64,000 nucleotides of DNA from an uncultured Duncaniella sp. (GTDB lineage Bacteria > Bacteroidota > Bacteroidia > Bacteroidales > Muribaculaceae), in the NCBI GenBank assembly GCA_958352885.1, contig CATWQI010000007.1, forward strand, positions 1-64,000, in the 5' to 3' direction. Under the pieces are notes generated by a model. The model saw only the letters and a list, made by a program, of their open reading frames with translations. It was not told where the DNA came from and searched no databases. The number at the start of each line of letters is the position of its first letter. The first letter of the stretch is position 1. Of the stretch, positions 52,526-62,239 are shown one piece after another. Made by a program: the position numbers and the translations under genes.

Positions 52526-52681
52526 TTACTTTCCAGCGATAGAGTCTGAAACAGTAAGGCGCGCACGACCTTTAGCACGACGACGGGCTAAAACTTTACG
52601 TCCATCAGGTGTAGCCATGCGGGCACGGAAACCGTGCTTGTTAACTCTCTTTCTGTTAGAAGGTTGAAATGTTCTTTTCAT
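52526..52681 (-). CDS. rpmH: Ribosomal protein L34
   Basis: This 51-residue, highly basic protein begins MKRTFQPSNRKRVNKHGFR and continues with the L34 hallmark MATPDGRKVLARRRAKGR. Its length is normal for the family with a short Bacteroidales C-terminal extension (LTVSDSIAGK). It is part of the 50S subunit. It has its own promoter and terminator. The dnaA/rnpA neighbours common in other phyla are absent here. Confidence 0.97.
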   Translation of the reverse strand: MKRTFQPSNRKRVNKHGFRARMATPDGRKVLARRRAKGRARLTVSDSIAGK

Positions 52682-52724
52682 TGCCGTATATTCTTTTATT
52701 TTGTTTATTCTGCATTTTGAGGTG

Positions 52725-52756
52725 CAAATTTAAGAATAAAATTTCGTATTGGCAAA
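52725..52756 (-). promoter_or_regulatory. Promoter of rpmH
   Basis: On the minus strand TTTG (52753-52756) and TAAATTTG (52725-52732) are 20 bases apart. Confidence 0.8.
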
Positions 52757-52771
52757 ACATTTTCACATTTT

Positions 52772-53275
52772 CTAACATATTTCTTTCCTTATCTCGTCGC
52801 ACCAGGCATCTATCCTTGCATCTGTCTCTTCAGAATGGTTGACATTATCAATACATAGTCCTACGACGAGCCCCTTCACATCACTTTTTGAACGGGAATA
52901 ATCATAGCCATCATTATTAAATGGTGCGATAAACATCGGATGGGCATCATGTAGGCGATGGTATATCTCTCCCACTGAGTTGCAGAACGTATCACTCATA
53001 GAGTCATCCCCGCAACCGAATATAGCTACCTCCTTATCAGTTAAATCAAGGCTTCCGACCCCGTCAAGGAATGTCGCCATATCTTCCTGCAAATCACCGG
53101 CACCCCAAGTGCTCGCCCCAATCAACAACACTTGGTACTCACCCACTGCCGAGGGAGCAGTTGTTGCCACATCGTGTACATCTTGAGGGTTAACGCCAAG
53201 CTTATCCGCTATCTTTTCTGCAATCCCTTGCGTCGTGCCTGTAGTTGAGCCGTAGAATATTCCAATCTTTTTCAT
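52772..53275 (-). CDS. fldA: Flavodoxin
   Basis: This 167-residue long-chain flavodoxin has the FMN phosphate loop IGIFYGSTTGTTQGIA at the N-terminus. ASTWGAGDLQEDM and FGCGDDSMSDTFCNSVG supply the isoalloxazine-binding loops. It is a low-potential electron carrier in the cytoplasm, often replacing ferredoxin under iron limitation. It stands alone. Confidence 0.95.
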   Translation of the reverse strand: MKKIGIFYGSTTGTTQGIAEKIADKLGVNPQDVHDVATTAPSAVGEYQVLLIGASTWGAGDLQEDMATFLDGVGSLDLTDKEVAIFGCGDDSMSDTFCNSVGEIYHRLHDAHPMFIAPFNNDGYDYSRSKSDVKGLVVGLCIDNVNHSEETDARIDAWCDEIRKEIC

Positions 53276-53420
53276 ATCTGTTATTTAAATATTTCGGACT
53301 GATGAGAATTACCATACTCATTACATAGTAATTCACTCAATTAAACGCCGTTTAGCGAAACTTGGTTCAGTTCGGGAAAAATAAACTCCATCCACATGCA
53401 GAATTATGAAAGAAAATTCG

Positions 53421-53428
53421 TAATTTTG
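53421..53428 (+). promoter_or_regulatory. -7 box of ftsK
   Basis: TAATTTTG lies 66 bases upstream of the ftsK ATG. No -33 TTTG is seen at the standard distance. Confidence 0.5.
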
Positions 53429-53494
53429 CTATTCAATTTTTAGATTGAACCAACCAAATCATTTCAAAATAACGCACACATCCATCTCATAATA

Positions 53495-56314
53495 ATGGCA
53501 TCAAACCCCTACTCACCAATCGACGAGTCCTCCTACTCCGAAAATACATTATATGACCCCGAAGCCATCCTTAACAGTGATGCGCCGGGACATTATACCA
53601 CATCGTCAAACGCCCGTATCCCCGAACAAAACCAGACCGAGCCGATAGCCCCCTCGCCCCAACCTGAGCAGCCATCAAACGGACCAGTCGCACAAACCCG
53701 CCAACCCAAACCATCAGCGGAGACATCCCGCAGCAGCAATCTATCGGGAATATCAAAAGCGTGGGCACTTGCCCGTGATTCGCGGACAGTCATGTTCATG
53801 GGGCTTGTTTTCGTGGCATTCGCCGCCTATGCTCTCATTGTATCCATATCTTATTTCGCTAATATAGGCAATGACCAAAGCGCAATGCTCAACTATGATT
53901 ACGCTCCCGAAATGATTAAAAATGCGGGCGGTCCGTTTGGTGCATGGCTTGCACACACACTGTTATACAATTGGCTCGGAATCGGCTCGTTTATATTAAT
54001 ATATTATCTGGCAGTATGCGGACTTTCCATGCTTCGGGTTTACCGCCCGAACTTCTGGTCGCTGACACTCAACTGTCTTCTCACAGCGATTTCACTTTCT
54101 GTGGTATGCGGCCTGGTCACATACGAAATAGCCTCACCGATATACTGGGGTGGCAGACACGGTCATTTCCTGAATGAAAGGCTCATAACGTTTACCGGAA
54201 TTTGGGGTGCATTGGGTGTCAGCATCATAATGATTGGAATGGTTGTATTCCTATATCTTACAAAGCTAAAAATAGCCATTGGCTTCATTAGCGGCAAATA
54301 CGGAATATACAAGGCACGCCAGGATGCCCGCCGTGCTGAGCGCAGGCGTATTGAGGAAGAAGAGGAAGCGAGACGTGCCGAAGAGGAACGAAATGCAGAA
54401 ATAGCACGTCAGGCAGAGATGGCTCGTAAAGCAGAGGAAGCTCGCCTGGCTGAAGAATTACGCAAAGCCGAAGAGGAGGCTCGCAAAACTGAGTCTGAAC
54501 GTATTGCCAACGAAAAGCTTGCGACCGAGCAAACTGAAAAAGTATTGCCACCCACTCCGGTTGAAACAATTGCCGACTCCGAAGAGGAAGTAAAGTCTGA
54601 CATAGCCACAATCGAAAGCGAAAATTATCCGCTAAAACCGATTTTTAATGAACCCCAGGACTCTGAGGAATCAACGATTGAGAATGAGACAGACAATGAT
54701 GACATCGATGAGATTGAGCCTCTTTTCGCATCATCGGAGGAAAAACAGGAAACTTCACTATTCCCTGTAGCACCGGCCTCTAACGAGACACAGCCGGCTC
54801 CACCTGTCACCGACATACGCCCGGAACTGTACGACCCACGTGCAGAGCTTTCTCGTTACAAATTCCCTGCCATAGAACTTCTCCGCGCATCCGAAGACAA
54901 GGGTGTAACAGTTGATGTGCAGGAAATGGAATTCAACAAGCACCGAATCACCGAAACTCTCAGGCATTACGGCGTGGAAATCTCACATATCGAGGCCACC
55001 ATCGGTCCGACGGTGACTCTCTATGAAATTATCCCTGCCGAAGGGGTGCGCACTCGTTCCGTGAAAAGCCTTGGCGATGACCTTCAGCTTAGCCTTGCCG
55101 CATTGGGCGTTCGCATCATTGCGCCAATCCCGGCAAAGGGCACTATCGGTATCGAGGTCCCCAACAAAGACCCCCAGGTGGTGTCTATGCGCTCAGTTAT
55201 TGACAGCGAAGAGTACAAGAATTGCAAGATGGAACTGCCAATGGCATTGGGACGCACTATATCCAATGACATATTTATGGCAGACCTCAGCAAGATGCCA
55301 CACCTCCTTGTCGCCGGTGCCACTGGCATGGGTAAGTCAGTAGGCCTTAACGCCATCATAACATCATTACTGTACAAAAAGCATCCGTCAGAGCTCAAGT
55401 TCGTCCTCATAGACCCCAAACGAGTGGAGCTTAGTCTCTATCGCAAACTTGAGCGTCACTTCCTCGCAGCCCTCCCTGGTGAGGATGCGATAATCACGGA
55501 CATGTCTAAAGTTGTGACTGTGCTCAATTCTCTCTGCGTAGAAATGGACAATAGGCTCTCGCTACTTGAACAGGCAGGAGCCAGAAACATCAAAGAATAC
55601 AATGAAAAGTTCATCGCAAGAAAACTGAATCCGGAAACTCACCACTTCCTCCCCTACATTGTCCTGATCATCGACGAGTTCGCCGACTTAATCATACGTC
55701 AGGGCAAGGAAATCGAGAATCCTGTTTCTCGCCTTGCGGCTGTGGCGAGAGCGGCTGGCATACATCTGATTATCGCCACACAACGCCCGACTGTAAACGT
55801 CATTACCGGTGGCATAAAACTTAATATCCCCGGACGTATTGCCTTCAGAGTTATCCAGGGCAACGACTCTCGTACCATCCTCGATCAGCTCGGAGCCAAC
55901 CAGCTCATCGGACGCGGAGACATGTTATTCTCTATAAACGGTAAGCTTGAGCGTGTGCAGTGTGCTTTTATTGACACCCCTGAGGTAAGTGACATATGCG
56001 AAAGCATCGCCCAACAGGTCGGCTACTCGCACCCATACCAACTACCTGAATATGCTCCCGAAGGCGATGGTGGCTCATTCACTGCTGTGGGCGACCGGGA
56101 TCCGCTCTTCGATGAGGCTGCTCGATTTGTAGTATCGACCGACACCGCATCTACCTCTTCGCTCCAACGCCGCTATTCTATCGGCTACAACCGCGCAGGG
56201 AAAATCATGGACCAGATGGAAGCTGCCGGTATAGTTGGTCCTTCACAGGGAGGCAAACCTCGACAGGTGCTTGTTGACCCGATTACATTGGAACATATAT
56301 TGGACAACAATTAG
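53495..56314 (+). CDS. ftsK: FtsK/SpoIIIE DNA translocase
   Basis: This 939-residue protein begins with a Pro/Gln-rich cytoplasmic stretch (1-90). Four or so membrane helices (~95-260), a strongly charged Ala/Glu/Arg coiled coil (~270-345) and an acidic linker follow. The motor domain has Walker A GATGMGKS (608-615) and Walker B IVLIIDEFADL. The C-terminal gamma winged helix (SSLQRRYSIGYNRAGKIMDQMEAAGIVG) recognises orienting DNA motifs. It moves chromosome DNA at the division septum. Followed closely by lolA. Confidence 0.95.
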   Translation: MASNPYSPIDESSYSENTLYDPEAILNSDAPGHYTTSSNARIPEQNQTEPIAPSPQPEQPSNGPVAQTRQPKPSAETSRSSNLSGISKAWALARDSRTVMFMGLVFVAFAAYALIVSISYFANIGNDQSAMLNYDYAPEMIKNAGGPFGAWLAHTLLYNWLGIGSFILIYYLAVCGLSMLRVYRPNFWSLTLNCLLTAISLSVVCGLVTYEIASPIYWGGRHGHFLNERLITFTGIWGALGVSIIMIGMVVFLYLTKLKIAIGFISGKYGIYKARQDARRAERRRIEEEEEARRAEEERNAEIARQAEMARKAEEARLAEELRKAEEEARKTESERIANEKLATEQTEKVLPPTPVETIADSEEEVKSDIATIESENYPLKPIFNEPQDSEESTIENETDNDDIDEIEPLFASSEEKQETSLFPVAPASNETQPAPPVTDIRPELYDPRAELSRYKFPAIELLRASEDKGVTVDVQEMEFNKHRITETLRHYGVEISHIEATIGPTVTLYEIIPAEGVRTRSVKSLGDDLQLSLAALGVRIIAPIPAKGTIGIEVPNKDPQVVSMRSVIDSEEYKNCKMELPMALGRTISNDIFMADLSKMPHLLVAGATGMGKSVGLNAIITSLLYKKHPSELKFVLIDPKRVELSLYRKLERHFLAALPGEDAIITDMSKVVTVLNSLCVEMDNRLSLLEQAGARNIKEYNEKFIARKLNPETHHFLPYIVLIIDEFADLIIRQGKEIENPVSRLAAVARAAGIHLIIATQRPTVNVITGGIKLNIPGRIAFRVIQGNDSRTILDQLGANQLIGRGDMLFSINGKLERVQCAFIDTPEVSDICESIAQQVGYSHPYQLPEYAPEGDGGSFTAVGDRDPLFDEAARFVVSTDTASTSSLQRRYSIGYNRAGKIMDQMEAAGIVGPSQGGKPRQVLVDPITLEHILDNN

Positions 56315-56363
56315 CCCTGCGATAGCAGAAAACCAAATCTCAACCTTATGTGTTGTATTGAAA

Positions 56364-56975
56364 ATGAAAAAGCAGATATTATATCTAACAATAATTTTCT
56401 TATCGGCGATAACCGTCAGTGCCGCTGAAACAGCAGCAGGTATCCTTTCCGGTTCTGCCAATAAGATAAAAGCGGCCAAATCATTGGTGGCAAAGTACAC
56501 CATCAATGCTGACGGGCACACACAGAACGGGATAATGACAATTTCCGGTGACAGATTTACGATCTCATCACCACAGATGGTGTCATGGTATGACGGAAAA
56601 AACCAATGGACATACTCAAGCCACAGTGGCGAGGTAAACATTTCCGAACCGACCGATGAAGAATTACAGCAGATCAACCCATTCGCCATTATCCGAGAGT
56701 TCAGCAGCAACTACAAAGCCCAGTTGCTTACGAGTGCCGCCGGCTCAAAAAAAATCAGACTCACTGCATTGTCACCAAAGAGCGACATCCGCAGTGCGAC
56801 ACTTACAATAAATGCCAAGACCCTCTACCCCACCCGTATTGACTTGACTATGGGCAATCGCCAAAATGTCACCATCCAGATTACAGAGATAGCGGAAGGT
56901 CCCACACTTCCGGCAGCCAACTTTCGGTTTGATGCGAAAAAATATCCAGGTGTTCCGGTAATTGACTTGCGCTGA
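56364..56975 (+). CDS. lolA: Outer-membrane lipoprotein carrier-like protein LolA
   Basis: This protein has 203 residues from the ATG at 56364, which gives a clean signal peptide (MKKQILYLTIIFLSAITVSA); the longer frame runs into ftsK. The LolA fold is recognised from GTMTISGDRF-like and MVSWYDGKNQWTYSSHSGEVNISEP strands. The C-terminal FRFDAKKYPGVPVIDLR is typical of Bacteroidales LolA. It ferries lipoproteins through the periplasm. It lies 49 bases after ftsK, a common pairing. Confidence 0.9.
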   Translation: MKKQILYLTIIFLSAITVSAAETAAGILSGSANKIKAAKSLVAKYTINADGHTQNGIMTISGDRFTISSPQMVSWYDGKNQWTYSSHSGEVNISEPTDEELQQINPFAIIREFSSNYKAQLLTSAAGSKKIRLTALSPKSDIRSATLTINAKTLYPTRIDLTMGNRQNVTIQITEIAEGPTLPAANFRFDAKKYPGVPVIDLR

Positions 56976-57023
56976 CCTCCGGTTTCTAAATTAATTTTAA
57001 CTATCAAATAAATAAACACAACT

Positions 57024-57965
57024 ATGTCAGAAATCAAGACTCGTTGCCTTATCATAGGCTCAGGACCTGCCGGCTATACCGCCGCCATCTACACGTCCCG
57101 CGCCAACATAGCCCCTTTAATGATTGAGGGATATATGCCGGGCGGACAGCTCACCACCACCACTGAAGTCGAAAACTTCCCCGGATATCCACAGGGTGTC
57201 ACAGGGACACAGCTCATGGACGATCTCCGCAATCAGGCTCAGCGTTTTGGTGCTGATATCCGTGCCGGATTCGTAAAGGAAGTAGACTTTTCCAAGCGTC
57301 CCTTCATAGCCAAGACCGACAACGATATGACCATCATTGCCGATTCCGTTATAATTGCGACAGGTGCTTCAGCCCGTTATCTTGGTCTTGAGGACGAAAT
57401 CAAATACAATGGCATGGGAGTATCGGCATGTGCCACATGTGACGGATTCTTCTATCGAGGCAAGAAGGTTGCCGTTGTCGGAGGCGGAGACACAGCTTGC
57501 GAAGAAGCCCTATACCTTAGCAATCTTGCGGAAGAGGTATATCTCATTGTCCGCAAGCCTCATCTGCGCGCATCCAAAGTTATGCAGGCGAGAGTCCTTG
57601 ACAAGAACAACATTAAAGTTTTGTTCAACACTGTGACTCAAGGTCTCTATGGAGTTGACTTCCTTGAAGGCGCTCATCTTATTGAGAATGGAGGGACAGC
57701 TGAAGAGCGTATTTACGACTTGCCTATTGATGGTTTCTTCCTTGCAATCGGTCATACTCCTAACACTGAAGTATTCCGCCCGTTCATAGAATGCGACCAT
57801 ACCGGATATATAAAAGTCGCTCCTGACGGAACTGCCACAAACATTCCCGGTGTATTTGCAGCCGGCGACGTAGCCGATCCGACTTACCGTCAAGCAATAA
57901 CTGCAGCGGCAATGGGATGCAAGGCAGCTCTTGATGTAGAGAAATTCCTTATGGAACAAGCTTAA
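57024..57965 (+). CDS. trxB: Thioredoxin-disulfide reductase
   Basis: This 313-residue enzyme has the FAD motif IGSGPAGYTAAIY near the N-terminus and the redox-active pair Cys136-Ala-Thr-Cys139 in SACATCDGFFYRG. The NADPH motif is VVGGGDTACEEALYL, and the FAD-binding end is GVFAAGDVADPTYRQAITAAAMGCKAALDVEKFL. It reduces thioredoxin with NADPH in the cytoplasm. The next ATG follows directly after its TAA. Confidence 0.97.
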   Translation: MSEIKTRCLIIGSGPAGYTAAIYTSRANIAPLMIEGYMPGGQLTTTTEVENFPGYPQGVTGTQLMDDLRNQAQRFGADIRAGFVKEVDFSKRPFIAKTDNDMTIIADSVIIATGASARYLGLEDEIKYNGMGVSACATCDGFFYRGKKVAVVGGGDTACEEALYLSNLAEEVYLIVRKPHLRASKVMQARVLDKNNIKVLFNTVTQGLYGVDFLEGAHLIENGGTAEERIYDLPIDGFFLAIGHTPNTEVFRPFIECDHTGYIKVAPDGTATNIPGVFAAGDVADPTYRQAITAAAMGCKAALDVEKFLMEQA

Positions 57966-58505
57966 ATGAAATCGTCCTGTCAACTTCTTTCGGACGGAAA
58001 TATCACCCTCCGTGCTTTAGAGCCTATTGATGTCGATACCCTTTACAAATGGGAGAATGACACCACACTCTGGAGTGCGGGGGTGACGCTTGCGCCGTTC
58101 TCCAGGAAACAATTATGGGATTACGTCAACAACTATGACGGTGATATATTTGCAGCCAAGCAGTTGCGGTTAATGATTGACATCCCCGGTGATGGATTCC
58201 CTGTAACTATCGGCACTATCGACCTTTACGACTTCGATGCGGCTAACTCTAGATGCGCAATCGGAATACTTATCGCCAGCAACTATCATAAACAGGGATA
58301 TGCGTCAGCAGCCATCAGGCTGGTTGAGAATTACTGCCGCACACGCCTGTCATTGCACCAGCTCTACTGCATTGTGGCGGAGAACAATATAGCCAGCCGA
58401 AAACTATTTGAAAAATCCGGGTTTAAAATATCGGGAAGGCTGAAATCGTGGATTCGCATGGCTACTGCTTATACCGACGCCTATATGTACCAGAAATTTT
58501 TATAG
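57966..58505 (+). CDS. GNAT-family acetyltransferase (RimJ/RimL-like)
   Basis: This 179-residue protein begins LLSDGNITLRALEPIDVDTLYKWENDTTLWS, typical of the RimJ/SpeG group. The acetyl-CoA region is IGILIASNYHKQGYASAAIRLVENYC, and the last part CIVAENNIASRKLFEKSGFKISGRLK is conserved. The acceptor is unknown. Its ATG abuts the trxB stop, so it is surely in the same operon. Confidence 0.9.
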   Translation: MKSSCQLLSDGNITLRALEPIDVDTLYKWENDTTLWSAGVTLAPFSRKQLWDYVNNYDGDIFAAKQLRLMIDIPGDGFPVTIGTIDLYDFDAANSRCAIGILIASNYHKQGYASAAIRLVENYCRTRLSLHQLYCIVAENNIASRKLFEKSGFKISGRLKSWIRMATAYTDAYMYQKFL

Positions 58506-58610
58506 CCAAATCCTGAATGCCTTCATTCCAACAAATCTCATAATGAACTGAAAGCATGCCTATCCGGCAGATAAATCGCATACAGGCAACTATACAATAA
58601 GGCAGCGTGC

Positions 58611-59237
58611 TTAACGTTTTATCGAATCAGAGAACAATGTGCGGTTTAGCAATGACCTTCCAAGTGTAATTTCATCCGTATACTCAATTTCATTCCCCAC
58701 TGACACACCTCTCGCCAACTGAGTGATTTTCACATCTGTATATTGGGCAAGCCTACGGTATAGATAGAAATTAGTGGTCTCGCCTTCCATTGTTGCACTC
58801 AATGCCAATATCACTTCCTTGACATAGCCATCAGCCACTCGCTCCACCAGTGAATCAATCTCCAGCTGGTCAGGTCCGACACCATCCATCGGAGAAATAA
58901 CTCCTCCAAGCACATGATATACCCCTAAAAACTGTCCTGTGTTCTCAAAGCTCATCACATCCTTCACACTCTCGACCACACAGACAATCGAACGGTCACG
59001 TCTCTCATTCGCACATATTGGGCAGACCTCAGTCTCCGATATATTATGGCACCGGGAACAGTATCTGATACCACGCCTCATATTTATTATTGCCTCGCCA
59101 AGAGCTACACCATTGCGTTCATCTGTACGGAGTATATGTAATGCCAGACGAAGAGCAGTCTTCCTGCCAATTCCCGGCAGACGAGACAACTCTGTTACCG
59201 CACCCTCAAGTAGCTTTGAAGCAAATTCCTGTTGCAT
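58611..59237 (-). CDS. recR: Recombination mediator RecR
   Basis: This protein has 208 residues from the ATG at 59237 (MQQEFASKLLEG), the usual beginning; a start at 59276 would add 13 residues. A helix-hairpin-helix (LSRLPGIGRKTALRLALHIL), a zinc finger with four cysteines (CSRCHNISETEVCPIC) and a Toprim domain (VCVVESVKDVMSFENTG, ending LARGVSVGNEIEYTDEITLGRSLLNR) are present. It loads RecA with RecO/RecF at gaps. Confidence 0.95.
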   Translation of the reverse strand: MQQEFASKLLEGAVTELSRLPGIGRKTALRLALHILRTDERNGVALGEAIINMRRGIRYCSRCHNISETEVCPICANERRDRSIVCVVESVKDVMSFENTGQFLGVYHVLGGVISPMDGVGPDQLEIDSLVERVADGYVKEVILALSATMEGETTNFYLYRRLAQYTDVKITQLARGVSVGNEIEYTDEITLGRSLLNRTLFSDSIKR

Positions 59238-59433
59238 TTCTATGTCCAAAAAATGTGACTTACTATTAATTTCCAAGAACTAAGTTAGCCATTTTGATGC
59301 GCATGAACAAGAAAAAAGCTTACTTTAACAGATTTTTCAAAAAAATCAAGCTATACATGTTATGCTTGAATAATACTATGCGTATTATATACATAATAAT
59401 ATAGAACCATACATATTTTATCCCCGAATCACA

Positions 59434-59943
59434 TTGACCACCGAATCCAAGACTTCCTGCTTCTTAAAGCTACGACAACAGTTGCATGCCACAGCATCCC
59501 GGATACTCTTTTCCAAAGAAGACGCCGATGATGCGCTACAGGAACTGTTTATAAAAATGTGGCAGCATGCGGATGACAATGCCCACTCAGCTCAGAAACA
59601 GGCATTCCTCTATACCGCTCTGCGCAACATCTGCATTGATATCTTGCGCAAACGCAAGCTAAATGCTGATGCCACAGAGTATTCAAGACACATAGATGAC
59701 AACATGGAAGTCCCGCTCGACAGGGTAGATAACCAGGACAAACTCACGAATATCCATTATAATGCCCGGAGATTACTCTCTGGCATCCAACTTAAGGTAT
59801 TCAGGCTCTACACTCTTGAAGAACTCAGTTATCAGGAAATATCAGAGCTGCTTGGCATTACGGTTGAAGCGACTCGAAACCACATGTGCAGAGCCCGCAA
59901 GATTCTAAGAGAAAAATGCAAGGAACTTTTAAATGATGAATAA
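59434..59943 (+). CDS. ECF-type RNA polymerase sigma factor
   Basis: This 169-residue sigma factor has region 2 (ASRILFSKEDADDALQELFIKMWQ) and region 4 (LEELSYQEISELLGITVEATRNHMCRARKILREKCKEL). No ATG is available before region 2, so the frame starts with TTG at 59434; this start is uncertain. The two following genes look like its anti-sigma factor and a secreted protein, as in many Bacteroidales ECF operons. The input signal is unknown. Confidence 0.88.
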   Translation: MTTESKTSCFLKLRQQLHATASRILFSKEDADDALQELFIKMWQHADDNAHSAQKQAFLYTALRNICIDILRKRKLNADATEYSRHIDDNMEVPLDRVDNQDKLTNIHYNARRLLSGIQLKVFRLYTLEELSYQEISELLGITVEATRNHMCRARKILREKCKELLNDE

Positions 59944-59946
59944 CGT

Positions 59947-60438
59947 ATGAAGCAACAGACATATATCACAGCACAACAGATTGAAGAACTGATTGATGCC
60001 TACTTTGATTGCCGGCTATCACGCATTGAAGAGACCGATTTACGGAGAATACTGGCAGAAACGGCATTCAGCACCCCTAAAATCAATGAATGTCGTCTAA
60101 GCATGGGAATGGAATTACATCTGAAACAACAACTCCAAACCGGTAGCCGGAACCACAATCGCTCAAGAGCCTGGCTATCGTTGGCTGCATCAGTTGCTGT
60201 CCTGGTAGCAATAAGTTACACCTTTGTCGGCAATAGCATGCACACTGGAATCCCAAGCGAAGGCACTGTATCAGTATACATTGCCGGAAAAGAAATCAAG
60301 GACTATGCTCAAGCAAAAGAGATAGCAGAAAAGAGCCAAGAAGAAAATATGGCAATGATGCGTGATATGCTCAATGAAGTCAATCTGCAACAATCCGAAA
60401 GCAAAAAGGAACTAATGATAATGTTAAAATCAAATTAA
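59947..60438 (+). CDS. Likely anti-sigma factor, membrane protein
   Basis: This 163-residue protein has a soluble N-terminal half (EELIDAYFDCRLSRIEETDLRRIL) and one membrane helix (AWLSLAASVAVLVAISYTFVG, ~74-96). A short periplasmic part follows. The layout, and the position 3 bases after an ECF sigma factor, indicate an anti-sigma or related membrane regulator. The zinc-binding HxxxCxxC of ZAS domains is absent. There is no direct proof. Confidence 0.7.
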   Translation: MKQQTYITAQQIEELIDAYFDCRLSRIEETDLRRILAETAFSTPKINECRLSMGMELHLKQQLQTGSRNHNRSRAWLSLAASVAVLVAISYTFVGNSMHTGIPSEGTVSVYIAGKEIKDYAQAKEIAEKSQEENMAMMRDMLNEVNLQQSESKKELMIMLKSN

Positions 60439-60449
60439 ACAGATAAATC

Positions 60450-60845
60450 ATGAAAAATCATCTTCTAACTCTAATTCTCATCCTCTATGCATTCATAACT
60501 GCTCATGCGGAATCCGCACCTCCACGTCTTGCCTGTGAATCCATATTTACTGACAAGGAGATTCGCAATGAATGCACCGAAGTTGTCATAAACACCAGCC
60601 CTGGCAGTTACTACCGTGGATTTAAGGTAAACGGCGACCCGACATTGGTAAAACTGATTGAGGAAAAGCTGGAAATTGACCGGCAGCGGTCAGCCAACAC
60701 TGTTGAGAAATATGAAGGGAACGGGACATACCGCATAATTCTCAATATACCCAACAACGGATACATTATAAATATCGGTTTCACGGAATATAATGACCGA
60801 AAAGCGACCCTATTCATCGAAGCTCCGGCAGATGCATTTAAATAA
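60450..60845 (+). CDS. Secreted DUF6108-like small protein
   Basis: This 131-residue protein has a signal peptide (1-20, ending AHAES). A compact alpha/beta domain follows (CESIFTDKEIRNECTEVVINTSPGSYYRGFKV; RIILNIPNNGYIINIGFTEYNDRKATLFIEAP). It resembles the DUF6108 family of Bacteroidales. It lies 11 bases after the anti-sigma gene, so it is in the ECF operon, perhaps as a target or co-regulator. Confidence 0.72.
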   Translation: MKNHLLTLILILYAFITAHAESAPPRLACESIFTDKEIRNECTEVVINTSPGSYYRGFKVNGDPTLVKLIEEKLEIDRQRSANTVEKYEGNGTYRIILNIPNNGYIINIGFTEYNDRKATLFIEAPADAFK

Positions 60846-60940
60846 TCCAGACCGGCAGCCATAGAACCAATCCTGGCATTAGTCAACCTCGCCATCGAAA
60901 TTACGCAGGTAAGCGCAACAAATAAAAATGAGTCGAGTTC

Positions 60941-60972
60941 TTTGACTTATTAATAATAAATGTGTAATTTTG
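60941..60972 (+). promoter_or_regulatory. Promoter of panCD
   Basis: TTTG (60941-60944) and TAATTTTG (60965-60972) are exactly 20 bases apart, 29 bases before the panC ATG. Confidence 0.85.
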
Positions 60973-61001
60973 CACTCTGAAATTTCAGATGTTATAACAT
61001 T

Positions 61002-61850
61002 ATGGAAATAATTCGCAGTGTAGCAGAATTAAAGACCAAGCTTAATAAGGCTCGTGAAGCCGGCTCAATAGGCCTTGTTCCCACAATGGGAGCACTTCAT
61101 GACGGACATTTGTCGCTTATCCAACGTGCCAGAAAAGAAAATGACACGGTTGTGGTGAGCGTGTTCGTCAATCCTACTCAGTTCAACAACCCAAACGACC
61201 TCGCCACATACCCCCGCACCGAGGCTGCCGATGTGGCATTACTTGAGAATGCCGATGTCGACTATGCTTTTATCCCTTCTGTCGAGGAAATCTATCCGGA
61301 ACCGGACAACAGAATGTTCGAACTTGGTCCGGTAGCGGAAGTAATGGAAGGAGCAATGCGCCCTGGTCATTTCAACGGTGTGGCTCAGATTGTGAGCAAG
61401 CTTTTTGATTTTACCCGCCCCACTCGAGCATATTTTGGGGAAAAAGATTTTCAGCAGATTGCAGTAATCCGCAAAATGGTAGAGATTGAAGGCTTCAACC
61501 TCGAGATAGTGGATTGCCCTATCAAGCGTGAAGCTGACGGATTGGCTATGAGCTCACGAAATGTACGCCTGACTCCGGAGCAGCGTGCCATAGCGCCCGC
61601 CATACACAGGACTCTTGAAGGCAGCCTGTCCTGGGCTAAGGAACATACCGTGGAGCAGACAAAACGTTACGTGATTGACGAGCTCAACTCATTGCCTCAA
61701 TTGGAAGTCGAGTATTACGAGATAGTTGACGCACTCTCAATGCAGCCTATTTCCGATTGGAATGATACCATCCAAGCCGTAGGATGCATCACCGTATTCT
61801 GTGGTGATGTCCGTCTTATTGACAATATTAAATACCCCGCAAGGATATGA
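61002..61850 (+). CDS. panC: Pantothenate synthetase
   Basis: This 282-residue enzyme has the nucleotide-binding PTMGALHDGHLSLIQRA (HxGH) and the conserved TYPRTEAADVALLENADVD, FNGVAQIVSKLFDF, YFGEKDFQQ and SSRNVRLTPEQR. It joins pantoate to beta-alanine with ATP. The stop overlaps the panD ATG (ATGA), so the last two steps of pantothenate synthesis are co-translated: panD makes the beta-alanine it uses. Confidence 0.97.
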   Translation: MEIIRSVAELKTKLNKAREAGSIGLVPTMGALHDGHLSLIQRARKENDTVVVSVFVNPTQFNNPNDLATYPRTEAADVALLENADVDYAFIPSVEEIYPEPDNRMFELGPVAEVMEGAMRPGHFNGVAQIVSKLFDFTRPTRAYFGEKDFQQIAVIRKMVEIEGFNLEIVDCPIKREADGLAMSSRNVRLTPEQRAIAPAIHRTLEGSLSWAKEHTVEQTKRYVIDELNSLPQLEVEYYEIVDALSMQPISDWNDTIQAVGCITVFCGDVRLIDNIKYPARI

Positions 61851-62200
61851 TGCTCGAACTTCTTAAATGCAAAATTCACCGTGTAACGGTGACTGAAGCC
61901 CGTCTTGATTATATCGGCAGTATAACCATAGACCAGGATTTGATGGATGCCGCAGGAATTTTTCCGGGCGAACGTATATACATTGTTGACAACAATAACG
62001 GCGAACGGTTCGACACATACGTTATAGCAGGCGAACGTGGGTCCGGTGTTATATGCCTTAACGGTGCAGCAGCCCGTAAAGTCCAGGTCGGCGATGTCGT
62101 GATTCTGATGTGCTATGCGTCAATGACCCCCGAGGAAGCCCGTACGCACAAGCCGGTGGTAGTATTTCCTGACACCAAGACCAACAAACTGGTCAACTAA
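61847..62200 (+). CDS. panD: Aspartate 1-decarboxylase
   Basis: This 117-residue proenzyme self-cleaves between Gly24 and Ser25 (LDYIGSITID) to form the pyruvoyl cofactor. The remaining motifs (IFPGERIYIVDNNNGERFDTYVI, GERGSGVICLNGAAARKVQVGDVVILMCYA) are fully conserved. It makes beta-alanine from aspartate for panC. ATG 61847 or the next ATG 61850 could be the start. Confidence 0.97.
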   Translation: MMLELLKCKIHRVTVTEARLDYIGSITIDQDLMDAAGIFPGERIYIVDNNNGERFDTYVIAGERGSGVICLNGAAARKVQVGDVVILMCYASMTPEEARTHKPVVVFPDTKTNKLVN

Positions 62201-62239
62201 ATAATTTACTCCTAAACCCCTCATTCTTCAATATAATCC

